Origin: Anaerolineae bacterium | Lineage (GTDB): Bacteria; Chloroflexota; Anaerolineae; Aggregatilineales; Phototrophicaceae | Direction: 5' to 3' | Length of the DNA stretch: 9,547 nucleotides | NCBI GenBank assembly: GCA_028284565.1 | Contig: JANQRM010000608.1 | Span: 1-9,547, forward strand | Part shown: in pieces, positions 1 to 6,342 of the stretch | How the letters are laid out: each line of letters opens with the position of its first letter | How positions within the stretch are numbered: the stretch's first letter is position 1 | Made by a program: the position numbers and the translations under genes | Notes under the pieces: generated by a model | What the model was told of the DNA's origin: nothing | The model's input: only the letters and a program-made list of their open reading frames with translations | Databases searched by the model: none

Positions 1-1971
1 GATATTGGGGGAACGTTTACCGACTTTGCCGTCAGTGAGAACGGACAACTGCGGATTCATAAACGCTTGAGTACGCCTCACAATCCAGCCGAGGGTATGC
101 TTGGTGGCTTGCGTGATTTTTCGCCCGATTTAAGTGACTTTCGCTCCGTTGCACATGGCTCTACGGTCGCCACCAATGCCATTTTAGAACGTAAAGGGGC
201 GCGCACCGCACTCATCACGACGCAAGGCTTTCGGGATGTGCTTTATATCGGACGACAAAATCGACCCGACCTCTATGCGCTCTATCCTCAGCTTCCGCCA
301 CCACTCATCCCGCGTGATTGGTGCTTTGAAGTGCCAGAACGCCTTGATTATCGTGGGGATGTGTTAATTTCACTCGATATGACTGCTTTAGATTCGATTC
401 TCGATTCCATAGATGAACAGGAGATTGACTCGCTCGCCATCTGTTTGCTGTATAGCTTTGTGAATGACCACCACGAATATGCCATCAAGCAACGGATATT
501 AGAGCGTGGCATCTTGGAAGACTGGCAAATTGCGCTCTCATCCGAAGTCCTACCTGAATTCCGAGAATATGAACGTGCGAGTACCGTCGCCCTCGAAGCC
601 TATGTTCGCCCCGTTATGACGACCTATATTCAATCTCTGCGTGAACAATTGCCCGACAAAACTAGCTTACGCATCATGAAATCGGATGGTGGGGTGATGC
701 AAGCCAAGCGTGTCCGTCAGCAAGCCGTGAATACTGCCTTGAGTGGTCCGGCGGCAGGGGTGATGGGGGCGTTTCATGTGGCAACCTTAGCGGGGTATCC
801 CAACATCATCACACTCGATATGGGCGGAACCTCCACCGATGTGGCATTGATTGCGGGCGAACCCGGCTTACGCCCTGAATCGGAGATTGATGGCTTGCCG
901 ATGCGAATCCGAATGCTCGATATTGAGACGATTGGTGCGGGAGGCGGCTCTATCGCGCGCGTCGATATGGGTGGCGCATTGCGCGTAGGTCCAGAGAGTG
1001 CAGGCGCATCACCGGGTCCAATTATTTATGGGAAACGTGGCAAACAAGTCACCGTGAGCGATGCCAATGCCATCTTAGGACGCTTGGATGCCGACCATTT
1101 TCTCGGTGGGCAGATGCCACTTAAACTCACCTCCGCGCGAAAGGCGGTGACATCGCTCGGAAAGCAAATGGGGAGGAAAGTGGTAGATACTGCAAAAGGA
1201 ATCATTGACGTTGCCAATGCCAATATTGACCGTGCCATACGGCGCGTGTCGATTGCACGGGGTTATGACCCACGCGACTTTACATTGGTTGCGTTTGGTG
1301 GAGCTGGACCTCTCCATGCGTGTGAAGTTGCAGACCGTTTGGAGATTACAAGGGTGTTAATCCCACAGTATCCGGGAGTATTGTGCGCTTTAGGTTTGCT
1401 GACCGCCGATGTCGTCTTGGATTACACTCGCGCTGTGATGGGACGTGCAACTCGCGGGATGATTGCGCGCTTGCGTGCGGCGCAGATTGAACTCGTTGCC
1501 GAAGCGAAATCCGATTTAGCTCAAGAAGGCATCCCCGATGATGCGATGGATTTCAATATGGTGTTGGATATGCGCTATGCCGGACAAGCCTACGAATTGA
1601 CCGTGCCGTTTAAGTATGATGTCGTCCAAGCCTTCCATAACGCGCATCAACTTGCCTATGGACATGCCATGCCAGATCGTATGATTGAGATTGTTAGCCT
1701 CCGTCTCCAAGCCATTGGGCGCATTGACAAACCTACGATACAGCCCCAAGCATCCAACATTTCGCCTGCTGACTCAGCTAAAATTGGGGAGAAGAAATCC
1801 GCTTCGGATGGGAAATTAGCGCACTATAGTCGTGATGCACTGTCGCCCGGTATGGAATTTGCAGGCGGGGCGTTGGTCTTTCAGTTGGATAGCACTGTCT
1901 ATATCCCAAACGGTTGGCAGGCACGAGTGGATGGCTATCGCAATTTGCTATTGGAGAGGTTAACAAATTGA
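1..1971 (+). CDS. Hydantoinase A / 5-oxoprolinase-type ATP-dependent amidohydrolase subunit (5'-partial)
   Basis: Cytosolic ASKHA-fold ATPase subunit of the HyuA/5-oxoprolinase/acetone carboxylase family. Known members couple ATP hydrolysis to opening of hydantoins or 5-oxoproline, or to carboxylation of ketones. The frame is open from base 1, and its first residues DIGGTFTD are the family's N-terminal phosphate-binding motif, so only a handful of N-terminal residues are missing. The TTG at 67 is internal. Counting from base 1 (656 residues visible), the N-terminal Hydant_A_N domain is followed by the catalytic domain with LDMGGTSTD (272-280), ETIGAGGG (309-316) and FGGAGP (432-437). The length is normal for the family and the C terminus is intact, ending in TGA. 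HyuA normally works with a HyuB subunit. None follows here, because the next gene is convergent, so a partner would have to lie upstream or elsewhere. The family call is secure; the substrate cannot be read from sequence. Confidence 0.93.
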   Translation, partial: DIGGTFTDFAVSENGQLRIHKRLSTPHNPAEGMLGGLRDFSPDLSDFRSVAHGSTVATNAILERKGARTALITTQGFRDVLYIGRQNRPDLYALYPQLPPPLIPRDWCFEVPERLDYRGDVLISLDMTALDSILDSIDEQEIDSLAICLLYSFVNDHHEYAIKQRILERGILEDWQIALSSEVLPEFREYERASTVALEAYVRPVMTTYIQSLREQLPDKTSLRIMKSDGGVMQAKRVRQQAVNTALSGPAAGVMGAFHVATLAGYPNIITLDMGGTSTDVALIAGEPGLRPESEIDGLPMRIRMLDIETIGAGGGSIARVDMGGALRVGPESAGASPGPIIYGKRGKQVTVSDANAILGRLDADHFLGGQMPLKLTSARKAVTSLGKQMGRKVVDTAKGIIDVANANIDRAIRRVSIARGYDPRDFTLVAFGGAGPLHACEVADRLEITRVLIPQYPGVLCALGLLTADVVLDYTRAVMGRATRGMIARLRAAQIELVAEAKSDLAQEGIPDDAMDFNMVLDMRYAGQAYELTVPFKYDVVQAFHNAHQLAYGHAMPDRMIEIVSLRLQAIGRIDKPTIQPQASNISPADSAKIGEKKSASDGKLAHYSRDALSPGMEFAGGALVFQLDSTVYIPNGWQARVDGYRNLLLERLTN

Positions 1972-1979
1972 CAGGCGTT

Positions 1980-2006
1980 GTAGGGGGGTTCGCGAACCGC
2001 CCTTAC
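1980..2006. repeat. Bulged GC-rich palindrome (REP-like element or bidirectional terminator) between convergent genes
   Basis: The centre TTCGCGAA (1989-1996) is flanked by a G-run on the left and CCGCCC on the right. The outer ends are GTA and TAC. With one bulged G at 1999 and one G-T pair, the arms pair over about 13 positions. It lies 9 bp after the hyuA-like stop and 24 bp from the coaE stop. There is no T-tract on either side, so a classical intrinsic terminator is doubtful. The shape (GTAGGGG...CCCxTAC) resembles dispersed intergenic REP-type palindromes. A second, weaker hairpin follows, with arms AGACTC at 2010-2015 and GAGTCT at 2026-2031, the latter overlapping the coaE stop codon. 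I see only one copy of the large palindrome in this window, so its repeat status is inferred. Confidence 0.55.
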
Positions 2007-2029
2007 CGAAGACTCTAATGATGTTGAGT

Positions 2030-3202
2030 CTAAATAGGTTGTAGAACGCGGTCTTGTCGCAATTGCTTCCATAGAACCGTCATCGGGCGTTGCTTGACCG
2101 TCTCTTCAACAGCTTCCCGCCATGCTGGAATCTTGATGTCTTTGAGCGTTATTGGTGCATACTCATTCGCTTGGAAGGCTTTGAGCGTCTCCGGTGATGT
2201 GCCTTCTGCAAGGAAGAGGAAGGCGACTTCACTTTGGAGTTCCTTCGAGGCATCTTCAATCGCCAGAATTGCGGCTTTTACGGTTGAGGGAATATCCGCA
2301 CCATTTTGGATATAAAACTCGTCCATGCGCGTTACCAGATTTTCCACCGTCCAGCCCATCAAGGCGACAACATTTTGTTCATCTTTTTGGACGAGCAGAT
2401 AACTCTTCTGTCCGAAAGACATCATCACATCCATACGCTCAACTTTGCTTGAGCCATTGCTAGAGATGAAGTCGGCGATCAGTTGCGCGTTGCTCGGCAT
2501 CCCCCGTTTAATCAGCAAGCCACTTGTATCGACTTTGGTCGGAGCTTCTTCTTCGACAACAGGTACAGAGGCATCGCCACCCGCTTGTTGCACCAATGCT
2601 TTGCGAACTTCGCCCCATTGCAATTGCACTTGCTTCCATGTGTCCTCAACACTGCCATCGTTTTGAATGACGACATTCGCTTGACTGACTTTATCTGCTT
2701 GTTTGGTTTGCGCCAGAATACGCCGTTTGGCATCATCGGGCGACATCTTGCGTTTCCCAACAAGGCGTTTGTATTGGGTCTGCGGAGTCGCATTGACGAC
2801 CCACACGGCATCGACGGAATCTTTTAAGTCACCTTCGAGCAATTTAATGGCTTCGATAACCACGACCTTTTGCTTCGCACGTTTCGTCAGGGTATTAATT
2901 GCTTGTCGGATGATGGGGTGGGTAATCGCTTCGAGCTTTTTGAGGGCTTCGGGATGTCCAAATACCATGTTCGCCAGTGCTTGGCGGTTAATACGCTTAT
3001 CTTCGCCAACAATAAACTGTCCAAACGCTTCAACGACAGGCTTATAAGCTGGTGCGCCCGGTTGCATCGCTTGATGCCCTAATCCGTCGGCATCAATGGT
3101 ATACGCGCCCAGATGTTGGAGCATCTGACGCACCACACTTTTGCCAACACCAATATTGCCCGTGAGTCCAATCACGTATTTATTGGGAAAACGACTACTC
3201 AC
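2030..3202 (-). CDS. coaE: Dephospho-CoA kinase with a C-terminal extra domain
   Basis: Phosphorylates the 3'-hydroxyl of dephospho-CoA with ATP, the last step of CoA synthesis, in the cytosol. The 390 residues fall into a complete kinase (about 1-205) and an extension, whereas typical CoaE is about 200 residues long. The kinase shows the P-loop GNIGVGKS (15-22), the DAD substrate motif (37-39), HP (95-96), a VIEAIKLLE strand-turn (115-123) and a lid-like KRKMSPDDAKRR segment (150-161). An acidic linker (about 207-226) leads to residues 227-390. Their alternating strands and helices start with LLIKRG and include ALMGW and a VENLV stretch, recalling a GNAT fold without the usual Q/RxxGxG acetyl-CoA loop. 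That reading is tentative. The start is GTG, with GGAGGT (3209-3214) placed 6 nt upstream. The gene is separated from the GNAT gene by a terminator, so it is probably transcribed from its own promoter. Confidence 0.93.
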   Translation of the reverse strand: MSSRFPNKYVIGLTGNIGVGKSVVRQMLQHLGAYTIDADGLGHQAMQPGAPAYKPVVEAFGQFIVGEDKRINRQALANMVFGHPEALKKLEAITHPIIRQAINTLTKRAKQKVVVIEAIKLLEGDLKDSVDAVWVVNATPQTQYKRLVGKRKMSPDDAKRRILAQTKQADKVSQANVVIQNDGSVEDTWKQVQLQWGEVRKALVQQAGGDASVPVVEEEAPTKVDTSGLLIKRGMPSNAQLIADFISSNGSSKVERMDVMMSFGQKSYLLVQKDEQNVVALMGWTVENLVTRMDEFYIQNGADIPSTVKAAILAIEDASKELQSEVAFLFLAEGTSPETLKAFQANEYAPITLKDIKIPAWREAVEETVKQRPMTVLWKQLRQDRVLQPI

Positions 3203-3248
3203 GGATTCACCTCCCGATTGGATTACCCCGATATGAGTTCATAACAAT

Positions 3249-3261
3249 GAGTATAACATAA
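3249..3261 (-). promoter_or_regulatory. Putative extended -10 promoter for coaE, proximal copy of a 13-bp repeat
   Basis: The minus strand reads TTATGTTATACTC, which contains TG-T-TATACT, a good extended -10 element. A TTGACA lies upstream at 3270-3275 (minus strand), but the spacer is only 13 bp, too short for a standard sigma-70 promoter, so the extended -10 would have to carry recognition. The position, about 47 bp upstream of the coaE GTG, fits a short leader. Confidence 0.4.
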
Positions 3262-3299
3262 AAACAGGTGTCAAGAATTAGGATAGACACCCTAGTTAG

Positions 3300-3312
3300 G
3301 AGTATAACATAA
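3300..3312 (-). promoter_or_regulatory. Second exact copy of the 13-bp extended -10 motif upstream of coaE
   Basis: An identical TTATGTTATACTC on the minus strand, 51 bp from the copy at 3249-3261. It lies between the terminator at 3346-3373 and coaE, where a distal tandem promoter would be expected. No recognisable -35 is seen at 16-18 bp. It could instead be a paired protein-binding site. Confidence 0.35.
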
Positions 3313-3345
3313 TCCCTATAAACCTGCGATGTATCCTGAAAGCGA

Positions 3346-3373
3346 AAGTGCGGAGTCAGCAGAGTCCGCACTT
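3346..3373 (-). terminator. Intrinsic terminator-like hairpin after the iron-sulfur/GNAT operon
   Basis: A perfect 9-bp stem (AAGTGCGGA pairing with TCCGCACTT) encloses a 10-nt loop, 25 bp beyond the stop of the GNAT gene. On the minus strand it is followed by TTTCGCTTTC after the stem, a T-rich but broken tract. It should at least reduce read-through into coaE. Confidence 0.65.
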
Positions 3374-3398
3374 GGCTTGTAGATATGATCGTGCGTCG

Positions 3399-3683
3399 CT
3401 AGAACCCCCACGAAATGGCTTTATACTCAGGATGACGCAAGACATAGGCTTTGATGAAGGGGCAAAGCGGTTGCACCTTATAGCCTTGTGCTTTGGCATA
3501 GTCGAGCGCAAATTTCGCCAGTTGATTGCCCACTCCCTGCCCTTCAAATGCGGGTGGGACTTCCGTGTGGGTGAAGATGATATTGTTCTTATTTTGCATA
3601 TACTCCGCCATCGCCAATTCATCACCCAGATGAACTTCAAAGCGGTTTTGTGCTGGATTGTGAATCACCTCAAATTCTGCCAT
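3399..3683 (-). CDS. Small YjdJ/NATD1-type GNAT N-acetyltransferase
   Basis: A 94-residue minimal GNAT-fold protein, predicted cytosolic, presumably binding acetyl-CoA; the acceptor is unknown. The core shows FTHTEVPPAFEGQGVGNQLAKF (split here as FTHTEVPP at 37-44 and EGQGVGNQL at 47-55), which carries the family's acetyl-CoA loop. PLCPF (72-76) with Cys74 and RHPEY (83-87) follow. Both are hallmarks of the short GNAT family that includes E. coli YjdJ and animal NATD1. Length is typical for this family and about half that of an ordinary GNAT. The ATG has GGAGG (3688-3692) 4 nt upstream. It begins 13 bp after the stop of the fused iron-sulfur protein, so the two are almost certainly co-transcribed. 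E. coli keeps the same pair (yjdI-yjdJ) as neighbours, which supports a shared role. Confidence 0.88.
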   Translation of the reverse strand: MAEFEVIHNPAQNRFEVHLGDELAMAEYMQNKNNIIFTHTEVPPAFEGQGVGNQLAKFALDYAKAQGYKVQPLCPFIKAYVLRHPEYKAISWGF

Positions 3684-3696
3684 CGTTCCTCCATAT

Positions 3697-4362
3697 TTAG
3701 TCGGCTATAAATCCATTCTCTTTATGTGCACCGTCACAAAAAGGCTTTTTATTCGACCCGCCACAACGACATAACCACGTTTTGGACCCAGTATAAATGA
3801 CTTGTCCAGCAACATTTTCGATCTGGAAGTTGCCAACCACTTCATAAGGACCATTCTCGTGCGCGGTGACGGTGAGTTCGCCACCTGTTTCAGCGGCATC
3901 ATCAACTTTGACGACTTCTAATTGTTCGGTCTGGAAGTTCTCTTTTTTATGTGTGTTATCACAAAACGGTTTTTTTTCAGAGTCACCACAGCGACAGAGG
4001 GATGTACGGGTTTCATCTTGAATATCCACCTGCGCACCTTGAAGTTTCAGATTGCCCACAAATTGAATGTATTCATTCTGATGCACAATGATGCGATTTA
4101 GCGTGGGGGTGGATTCGCCAGCTTTGCCGTCTTTCCGTTCATAATGCAACGCACCTGATGGACACATTTCGATAACTTCCGCCACGCGGTCAACTGATAC
4201 GCCATCCGCATGTATCCATGGGCGTTTATCTATATCGAATACCTCCGCTAATCGGGTCACACAAAAACGAGCATGAATACATCGCTTGCCACTAAAAGTA
4301 ATATCGACCTCATCACCTGTATACCGACGGTCATCGACTTTGCCATGATAGGTGTCTGACAT
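3697..4362 (-). CDS. Fused iron-sulfur protein: YjdI-type 4Fe-4S domain plus two CDGSH domains
   Basis: A 221-residue soluble protein predicted to hold three clusters, so probably an electron-transfer or redox-sensing protein; no reaction can be assigned. Residues 14-74 match the divergent mono-cluster ferredoxin domain Fer4_19 of E. coli YjdI: RYTG (13-16), Cys28, Cys34 and CPSGAL (67-72). Two CDGSH-type [2Fe-2S] sites follow, each with a 3-Cys/1-His ligand set: Cys123, Cys125, Cys134, His138, and Cys198, Cys200, Cys209, His213. The first site reads CDNTH where the second reads CDGAH. I chose the ATG at 4362 over the in-frame GTG at 4371 because the GAGGAG ribosome site then sits 8 nt upstream; with GTG it would overlap the start. 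It is the first gene of a two-gene operon with the GNAT gene. Confidence 0.9.
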   Translation of the reverse strand: MSDTYHGKVDDRRYTGDEVDITFSGKRCIHARFCVTRLAEVFDIDKRPWIHADGVSVDRVAEVIEMCPSGALHYERKDGKAGESTPTLNRIIVHQNEYIQFVGNLKLQGAQVDIQDETRTSLCRCGDSEKKPFCDNTHKKENFQTEQLEVVKVDDAAETGGELTVTAHENGPYEVVGNFQIENVAGQVIYTGSKTWLCRCGGSNKKPFCDGAHKENGFIAD

Positions 4363-4394
4363 CTTGCTCACTCCTCAATATCTCATTGGATGAT

Positions 4395-4424
4395 ACTATA
4401 TCGACGGGTTGAAATCTGCGTCAA
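4395..4424 (-). promoter_or_regulatory. Sigma-70-type promoter for the iron-sulfur/GNAT operon
   Basis: On the minus strand TTGACG (4419-4424) and TATAGT (4395-4400) are separated by 18 bp. This is close to consensus and lies about 33 bp upstream of the chosen ATG. It is downstream of the yceI terminator, so the operon is transcribed independently of yceI. Confidence 0.65.
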
Positions 4425-4460
4425 TTGAATAACACATTTTCACATCAACTGCTCATACAC

Positions 4461-4488
4461 AAAAAGCACCTTCACGCCGAAGATGCTT
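4461..4488 (-). terminator. Intrinsic terminator of yceI
   Basis: On the minus strand the arms AAGCATCTTC and GAAGGTGCTT form a 10-bp stem with one G-T pair and a 5-nt loop. The transcript ends in a run of five T, two of them in the stem. It lies 26 bp beyond the yceI-like stop codon. Confidence 0.8.
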
Positions 4489-4514
4489 TCCCAATGTCGC
4501 CTTCTTCAATGGCA

Positions 4515-5063
4515 TTATGCCGTCGTTGTTTCTTCCTGCAAGACAGCTTCCACACTCAATTCAACACTAATGTCTTTGCCGACGAGCCATCCACCAGTTT
4601 CCAACGCCATGTTCCATGTCAAACCAAAGTCTTCGCGGTTGATTTTGGTCGAGCCTTCAAAACCTGCAGCAGTCTGGCCGTAGGGGCTTTTCGCTGTACC
4701 GAGATAGTTGACATCCAATACAACGGATTTCGTCACTCCATGAATGGTCAAGTCGCCTGTGACCTTGCCCGATTCACCATTGGCATCAACTTCAACGTTG
4801 GTGCTTCTGAATGTGATGGTTGGGAAGTTTTCAGCATCCAAAAAGTCAGGGCTAAGGAGGTGAGCATCACGGTCTTCATTGCCGGTTGTCCCCATCGACT
4901 TGACTTCAATCGTCGCCTCGACAGAGGAATTGGCTGGGTTGTCCTGATCGAATTCCAACGTCCCGGTGACATTACGGAACTCACCCCGCACTTTACTAAT
5001 CATCATGTGACGTGCGCTAAAGGCGGCGGACGTGTGAAGCGGGTCGAATTGATAAGTAGCCAT
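4515..5063 (-). CDS. YceI-like polyisoprenoid-binding lipocalin-fold protein
   Basis: A 182-residue YceI domain protein. The family folds as an extended beta-barrel that binds isoprenoid or amphiphilic lipid chains, and members are often induced by stress. The opening YQFDPLHTSAAF, then SARHMMISKVRGEF (to about residue 29), gives the typical HTxxxFxxRH pattern. DAHLLSPDFLD with FPTITFRS in mid-protein, LTIHGVTKSV, and a closing beta segment with GLTWN are also diagnostic. Length is normal for a single-domain YceI. There is no signal peptide, so this copy should be cytosolic, unlike periplasmic E. coli YceI. The ATG has AAGGAGA about 7 nt upstream. The gene is monocistronic (own terminator) and diverges from the DinB-like gene across a 157-bp gap. 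I found no convincing promoter for it in that gap. Confidence 0.93.
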   Translation of the reverse strand: MATYQFDPLHTSAAFSARHMMISKVRGEFRNVTGTLEFDQDNPANSSVEATIEVKSMGTTGNEDRDAHLLSPDFLDAENFPTITFRSTNVEVDANGESGKVTGDLTIHGVTKSVVLDVNYLGTAKSPYGQTAAGFEGSTKINREDFGLTWNMALETGGWLVGKDISVELSVEAVLQEETTTA

Positions 5064-5173
5064 TGTAGATTCTCCTTATGGATAACAATAAATGGACGAT
5101 AGTCCGCTTAACAGACGGCGTGTACATGATTTGTCTTACGAAAGTCACCTTAAAGCCCGATGAGAGGATAAAA

Positions 5174-5186
5174 TTATGTTACAATC
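5174..5186 (+). promoter_or_regulatory. Putative extended -10 promoter for the DinB-like gene
   Basis: The sequence TTATGTTACAATC contains TG-T-TACAAT (5177-5185), an extended -10 placed 35 bp upstream of the ATG. No clear -35 is seen. The same TTATGTTA core precedes coaE twice on the other strand. A strong AAGGAGGT ribosome site follows at 5207-5214. Confidence 0.45.
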
Positions 5187-5220
5187 TCACCTGATACCAT
5201 CATGACAAGGAGGTACAACA

Positions 5221-5709
5221 ATGCAACCGATGTCCACGATCCGCGCATGGAAAATCAATCAACTGCAACGGATGATTCAAGTCCTCACCTATATCATTCA
5301 AGATGCAGATGAAGAGACGATGTCCACGGTCAAAGATGGTGGGGACGGTTGGACAGTAGTGGATGTACTGGGGCACCTGCGAGATTTTGAAGCCATCTTT
5401 TTGGAACGCGCCCAACTCACTGTCAACGAGGACTTCCCTAAATTACCCTTCCCCGACCCCGACACCTTAGCTGACGCTCATCGAGATACTTTAAGCAATG
5501 TCAAAACTGTTCTCGCAGAATGGACAGGACATCGGCGCGATTTAATTGCGTTCTATGAAGGGCTTGGCGAAGATGACACGATATGGGAGCGTCCCGGCAA
5601 TCATCCGACGCGCGGTGAATTTACCCTCAACGACCAACTCATCCTCACCTCTTGGCATGATGTCAATCACTTGGAGCAAATCGCCAAAATCTTGTCTAGC
5701 GTGACCTAA
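5221..5709 (+). CDS. DinB-like four-helix metal-binding protein
   Basis: A 162-residue protein of the DinB/YfiT-like superfamily, whose members are four-helix bundles that hold a metal ion by three histidines. Some are thiol S-transferases acting with bacillithiol or mycothiol, but most have no known reaction. The triad is visible: His52 in the WTVVDVLGHLRDFE segment, and His146 and His150 in SWHDVNHLEQI. Length is typical of the family. The ATG has a strong ribosome site, AAGGAGGT, 6 nt upstream. It is divergent from yceI and its last 14 bp overlap the 3' end of the convergent membrane-protein gene. The name reflects fold only; nothing here implies the DNA-damage induction of Bacillus DinB. 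Confidence 0.87.
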   Translation: MQPMSTIRAWKINQLQRMIQVLTYIIQDADEETMSTVKDGGDGWTVVDVLGHLRDFEAIFLERAQLTVNEDFPKLPFPDPDTLADAHRDTLSNVKTVLAEWTGHRRDLIAFYEGLGEDDTIWERPGNHPTRGEFTLNDQLILTSWHDVNHLEQIAKILSSVT

Positions 5710-6301
5710 ATTCGTCATAGCGACGGTCTATTGGTCTTTTGGGTGACTCGATGAAACGCGCGTTGAACACGGCGTTCTCAATATCACGAATCACCTGATT
5801 GCGGTCTCGATAGACTCCAATCCATACCCAAATCATCATGCCGAGAAAGAGTATCAGGGGATAGTAATTGCTGATATGATTTCCGTCAGATGGTGTGACT
5901 TGTAACACCAACGGAAAAATCATGACGAGAGCCAAGATGAAGAAGGGCACATAATGCGCCGCCGAAAAGCGTGCCTCGCCTTGGATGACGGTACGATCTA
6001 GTTGCTCATCGAAGGTCACTTCGCCAGTAGCCTCGGCTTTGGAATCTTCATTTCCACTCTTTGTTCTCCGCCTGCGTTCCAAAGCAAATGTTGTCGTTGA
6101 TGTGCCTACTTGAGTTAGACGGAGATGATTTTGCCATCTAATCAACATACCACCCTTTTGCTGATGCAATTGTTTGAGAGATTGACGGACTTTGGCAGGT
6201 GACTCGATAGTTTCAAAATAAAAAGATTTGCTAAAGAGGAATTCTCGCCAAAAGCGTTTCAATGTGCTTTGAGGCTGGACTTTCCGTTTTCGCTTGAACA
6301 T
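5696..6301 (-). CDS. Two-helix membrane protein of unknown family, downstream paralogue
   Basis: I do not recognise a named family. The 201-residue protein is clearly homologous to its upstream neighbour. It has a basic N terminus (FKRKRK), a conserved FWREFLF segment (residues 17-23), a VRQSLKQL helix (38-45), a beta-rich stretch with TFDEQLDRTVIQGEARF (split by eye around 95-111), two hydrophobic segments (about 117-136 and 146-164), then YRDRN (164-168), IRDIENAVFNARF and a charged tail. The two helices with a short loop suggest a hairpin leaving both termini on the same side, probably the cytosol. I chose the ATG at 6301 because it aligns with the paralogue's start and has AAGGGGAA upstream; an in-frame TTG at 6328 has no ribosome site. 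The gene is 41 bp downstream of its paralogue and likely co-transcribed. It overlaps the DinB-like gene tail to tail. Confidence 0.78.
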   Translation of the reverse strand: MFKRKRKVQPQSTLKRFWREFLFSKSFYFETIESPAKVRQSLKQLHQQKGGMLIRWQNHLRLTQVGTSTTTFALERRRRTKSGNEDSKAEATGEVTFDEQLDRTVIQGEARFSAAHYVPFFILALVMIFPLVLQVTPSDGNHISNYYPLILFLGMMIWVWIGVYRDRNQVIRDIENAVFNARFIESPKRPIDRRYDEFRSR

Positions 6302-6342
6302 TCGATTTCCCCTTCGCTCGACGGACAAGATTTCCGGAAAAA

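Noticed and set aside
67..69. TTG as the start of the hydantoinase-like gene
   Set aside because: The frame is open upstream to base 1 and codes for the family's DIGGTFTD motif, so this codon is internal.
2483..3082. Several plus-strand open frames opposite coaE
   Set aside because: They overlap the secure CoaE reading frame, and their translations are Cys/Arg/Ser-rich without motifs, as expected of shadow frames.
3267..3291. GGTGTC / GACACC hairpin upstream of coaE as a riboswitch or attenuator
   Set aside because: The 6-bp stem with a 13-nt loop overlaps the promoter-like sequences, and no conserved riboswitch core is visible.
4369..4371. GTG as the start of the iron-sulfur protein
   Set aside because: The GAGGAG ribosome site would overlap the start codon; the ATG at 4362 has correct spacing.
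5078..5083. TG-T-TATCCA as a promoter for yceI
   Set aside because: It abuts the AAGGAGA ribosome site, so transcription from it would start inside or after that site.
4425..5102. A 225-codon open frame on the plus strand opposite yceI
   Set aside because: It lies wholly antisense to a clear YceI protein and runs through the yceI terminator. Its translation has no family features and it has no ribosome site.
6326..6328. TTG as the start of the downstream membrane paralogue
   Set aside because: No ribosome site precedes it, and the nine added residues have no counterpart in the paralogue. The ATG at 6301 aligns and has AAGGGGAA upstream.
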